Source: DATMBL01 sp050735975
Lineage (GTDB): Bacteria; Desulfobacterota; Binatia; UBA9968
Length of the DNA stretch: 24,021 bases
Assembly (NCBI GenBank): GCA_050735975.1
Contig: JBOHVS010000385.1
Location: forward strand, 1 to 24,021
Reading direction: 5' to 3'
The notes beneath the pieces are model-generated. The model saw only the letters and a list, made by a program, of their open reading frames with translations, ran no database searches and was not told the DNA's origin. The translations under genes and the position numbers were made by a program. This document shows, piece by piece, positions 22,468 through 24,021 of this stretch; position 1 is the first letter of the stretch, and the number at the start of each line of letters is the position of its first letter.

Positions 22468-23013
22468 GTGAGCGAGGAGCTGGAGGTTTTGAAGCAGGTG
22501 ACGCGGCGCCTTGAGCGGGCCAAGATTCCCTACATGGTTACGGGTTCTATCGCAACAAACTTTTACACAGTTCCCCGCATGACCCGTGATATCGATATCG
22601 TTGTAGAGCTGTCAGAAGAAGATCTGAGCCGGTTTATCCCGGCCTTTGAAACGGACTGTTATCTGGAGCCGGAGACGGTGCGTGAAGCTGTAAAGAACAA
22701 AGGGATGTTTAACCTGATCCAAAATGAGTATGTCATCAAGATCGATTTCGTTGTGCGCAAGGATAGCCCGTACCGCCGGCGGGAATTCGCCAGGAAAAAA
22801 AAGGTATCCGTCGATGAGCGGGATCTCTACCTGGTAGCGCCCGAGGATTTGATTTTGTCGAAACTCGTGTGGGCAAAAGATTCGCGCTCAGAAGTGCAGC
22901 TTGCCGATGTCCGAAGCCTGCTTCAATCCGTAAAGGGACTCGATAGGCGTTATCTTACTCGCTGGGCGAAACAGCTGGGTGTTGAAGCTCTCTATCGGGA
23001 GATCAGGCGATGA
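22468..23013 (+). CDS. Nucleotidyltransferase-fold protein (AbiEii/MNT-like)
   Basis: A 181-residue protein with the minimal nucleotidyltransferase motif: VTGSIATNFYTVPRMTRDIDIVV, where G26-S27 begins the loop and D41 and D43 are metal ligands, and D93 in IKIDFVV as third carboxylate. The later segment VAPEDLILSKLVWAKDSRSEVQLADVRSLL is typical of the AbiEii/DUF1814-type relatives. Members act as toxins that add nucleotides to tRNA or as antitoxins (MntA) that AMPylate a HEPN partner. The start is GTG at 22468 with AAAGG nine bases upstream. It overlaps the next gene by four bases (ATGA) and lies between two WYL regulator sequences, so a toxin-antitoxin or defence role is inferred. Confidence 0.8.
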   Translation: MSEELEVLKQVTRRLERAKIPYMVTGSIATNFYTVPRMTRDIDIVVELSEEDLSRFIPAFETDCYLEPETVREAVKNKGMFNLIQNEYVIKIDFVVRKDSPYRRREFARKKKVSVDERDLYLVAPEDLILSKLVWAKDSRSEVQLADVRSLLQSVKGLDRRYLTRWAKQLGVEALYREIRR

Positions 23014-23306
23014 AAGATACCCCAGAGAGCATCGAGCACAAGTTCCACACAATGCTCATGGCGCGCTCAGGCGAGGAGCGCCTGAAGATGGGGTGCTCCA
23101 TGCACGCGACCGCCCGGGCCCTGGTCAAAGCGTCCATTGCCGAAGGAGACCCGATCGCTGTGAAGCAGGCGTTGTTTCTGCGGTTTTACGGGGAGGAGTT
23201 TGAACCCCAAAGCCGCAACAGAATCCTTGGGGCCTTGCGGAAAGCTGCCGGAACAGGGAAAAGTAGAGCGATGGCTAATCCAACGGAAAAAGATGTGAAA
23301 TCGTAG
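23010..23306 (+). CDS. Small conserved-looking partner of the nucleotidyltransferase (98 aa)
   Basis: ATG at 23010 overlaps the nucleotidyltransferase stop. The product starts IEHKFHTMLMARSGEERLKMGCSMHATARALVKASIAEGD and is mostly helical, without membrane segments. I do not know a named family for it, though this HTMLMARSGEERLKMGCSM pattern looks like a recurrent companion of such nucleotidyltransferases. The last eleven residues (MANPTEKDVKS) look like the beginning of another gene, the HEPN-like frame at 23271, rather than the natural end of this one, so the true C-terminus may have been lost. Function unknown; a partner or antitoxin role is inferred from the four-base overlap. Confidence 0.65.
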   Translation: MKDTPESIEHKFHTMLMARSGEERLKMGCSMHATARALVKASIAEGDPIAVKQALFLRFYGEEFEPQSRNRILGALRKAAGTGKSRAMANPTEKDVKS

Positions 23307-23366
23307 GTAGACGCCTCTCGATACGATTTAGCGACCGCCAGAGCGTTACTGAAGTCGCGACGTTGA
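23271..23366 (+). pseudogene. Decayed HEPN-domain reading frame
   Basis: From ATG 23271 the frame reads MANPTEKDVKS, a TAG at 23304-23306, then VDASRYDLATARALLKSRR and a TGA at 23364-23366. HEPN proteins commonly begin with a tryptophan followed by a segment like xxAxxDLxTAxALLKSGRY, so the TAG sits where a TGG (Trp) would be expected. Only the first helix is left; the HEPN RxxxxH motif is not found downstream. HEPN and nucleotidyltransferase genes form a known toxin-antitoxin pair, which fits the neighbouring gene. The fragment is short, so the identification is tentative. Confidence 0.4.
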
Positions 23367-23393
23367 GCACGAACTCTTACCTTCCCCCCTCCC

Positions 23394-23423
23394 GCCTGAG
23401 GCCGATCGCCTCACGGCTGTTTT
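23394..23423 (+). terminator. Probable rho-independent terminator after the nucleotidyltransferase cassette
   Basis: GCCTGAGGC (23394-23402) pairs with GCCTCA-c-GGC (23408-23417, one bulged base) around CGATC, followed by TGTTTTAATCC. The T-run is short, so strength is moderate. Confidence 0.55.
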
Positions 23424-23428
23424 AATCC

Positions 23429-23458
23429 TTGTCACAAACCCGACAAATCGCTTAGAAT
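23429..23458 (+). promoter_or_regulatory. Sigma-70-like promoter of the WYL regulator
   Basis: TTGTCA (23429-23434, five of six), an 18-base spacer and TAGAAT (23453-23458, five of six). The predicted start near 23465 leaves a leader of about 85 bases before the ATG at 23551. Confidence 0.5.
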
Positions 23459-23550
23459 CGCGCTGGTTCGCCCTCTGAGCGTGCGTCTTCGCGCAGCGAG
23501 GACAGAGAAACGCCCGGATTGCCGGCCATTGAGGGTTTGACACGAAGCTC

Positions 23551-24021
23551 ATGCCTCGAAACGATCAAATTACACGTCAATGGCATCTCCTGAGAAGGCT
23601 CGAAGTTTCTCGCGGAGCTACGCTTCATGAACTGGTGGAATCAGTCCCCAATGATTTCCCCAGAAATTCTCGAACGATCCGTAGAGACCTTGAAGCGCTC
23701 GAAGCCGCGGGCTATCCGCTGATAACCGAGCACATGAACGGCCAGACGCGCTGGCGGCTGATAGAAGGTTTCCGTAATATTCCGGCGCTTGGGTTTTCGG
23801 GCACCGAGCTGATGGCGCTGATTTTCAGCCGCAACCTTCTGAAGCCATTGGAGGGAACCGAGATTCAAGCATCGCTCAATTCGGCGCTGAGCAAAGTGGC
23901 GGCCGCCTTGCCTCCGCAAGGGCATGAGTATGTTCGTGCGATGGAGCGGGTTTTTTCCATCGGCCTCGGACCGCACAAAAGCTATCAACAATACAAGAAC
24001 ACCGTTGACCTGATCACTCAA
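23551..24021 (+). CDS. WYL-type HTH transcriptional regulator (YafY/PafC-like), cut by window edge
   Basis: An open frame from ATG 23551 runs 157 codons to the window end without a stop. Residues 1-70 form a winged helix: ITRQWHLLRRLEVSRGATLHELVESV, then RNSRTIRRDLEALEAAGYPLITE, the recognition-helix pattern of DeoR-like YafY proteins. Residues 80-157 (FSGTELMALIFSRNLLKPLEGTEIQASLNSALSKVAAALP) are the helical linker before the WYL domain, which lies outside the window. WYL regulators sense nucleic acids or small ligands and often control DNA-damage or phage-defence genes. The ribosome binding site is weak. It follows a nucleotidyltransferase cassette, and a C-terminal remnant of a relative lies 1.1 kb upstream. 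Confidence 0.85.
   Translation, partial: MPRNDQITRQWHLLRRLEVSRGATLHELVESVPNDFPRNSRTIRRDLEALEAAGYPLITEHMNGQTRWRLIEGFRNIPALGFSGTELMALIFSRNLLKPLEGTEIQASLNSALSKVAAALPPQGHEYVRAMERVFSIGLGPHKSYQQYKNTVDLITQ

Overview
The window is a 24 kb piece of bacterial chromosome, moderately GC-rich, with mostly single-copy housekeeping genes and a small accessory patch at the right edge. The gene set (biotin synthase, a three-part biotin-dependent acyl-CoA carboxylase, FabF and FabH, ETF, a PaaA-like di-iron protein, TatA/C, pyruvoyl arginine decarboxylase, a class II HDAC-like hydrolase, a fused LplT-Aas) together with several dispersed palindromic repeats suggests an uncultured Gram-negative environmental lineage of the Deltaproteobacteria, Methylomirabilota or Binatota sort. 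That placement is an inference from gene content; there is no rRNA or tRNA here to test it.

Layout. 1-137: start of a ribbon-helix-helix gene cut by the window edge. 234-4950: bioB and a large MFS-acyltransferase-acyl-ACP-synthetase fusion, both on the minus strand, separated by a palindromic repeat. 5090-5860: pgeF, divergent from the fusion and apparently almost leaderless. 5938-6157: a compact stand-alone transcription unit (strong promoter, 13-codon ORF with an extreme Shine-Dalgarno, stacked hairpins, strong terminator), the least explained object in the window. 6126-8143: a HEAT-repeat protein and an M24 aminopeptidase on the minus strand.

8314-12138: promoter and a three-gene acyl-CoA carboxylase operon (carboxyltransferase, biotin carboxylase, biotin carrier). 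12199-12798: pyruvoyl-dependent arginine decarboxylase. 12818-13854: tatA-tatC on the minus strand. 14026-17360: HDAC-like deacetylase, fabF and fabH. 17361-17586: a repeat and a hairpin between convergent fabH and pncB. 17640-18995: pncB on the minus strand.

19052-22236: repeats in a probable control region, then a PaaA-like di-iron oxygenase, a 62-residue unknown protein, etfB and etfA. 22256-24021: a remnant of a WYL-type regulator, a nucleotidyltransferase with a 4-nt-overlapping small partner gene, a decayed HEPN-like reading frame, a terminator, a promoter and the N-terminal 157 residues of a second WYL regulator that runs off the edge.

Themes. Biotin synthesis (bioB), the biotin-dependent carboxylase and the condensing enzymes form a fatty acid supply and elongation theme, and Aas-LplT recycles lysophospholipids. 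The right edge looks like a toxin-antitoxin or defence-type island in partial decay. At least three copies of one inverted-repeat family (8178-8245, 17361-17535, 20029-20171) sit between genes.
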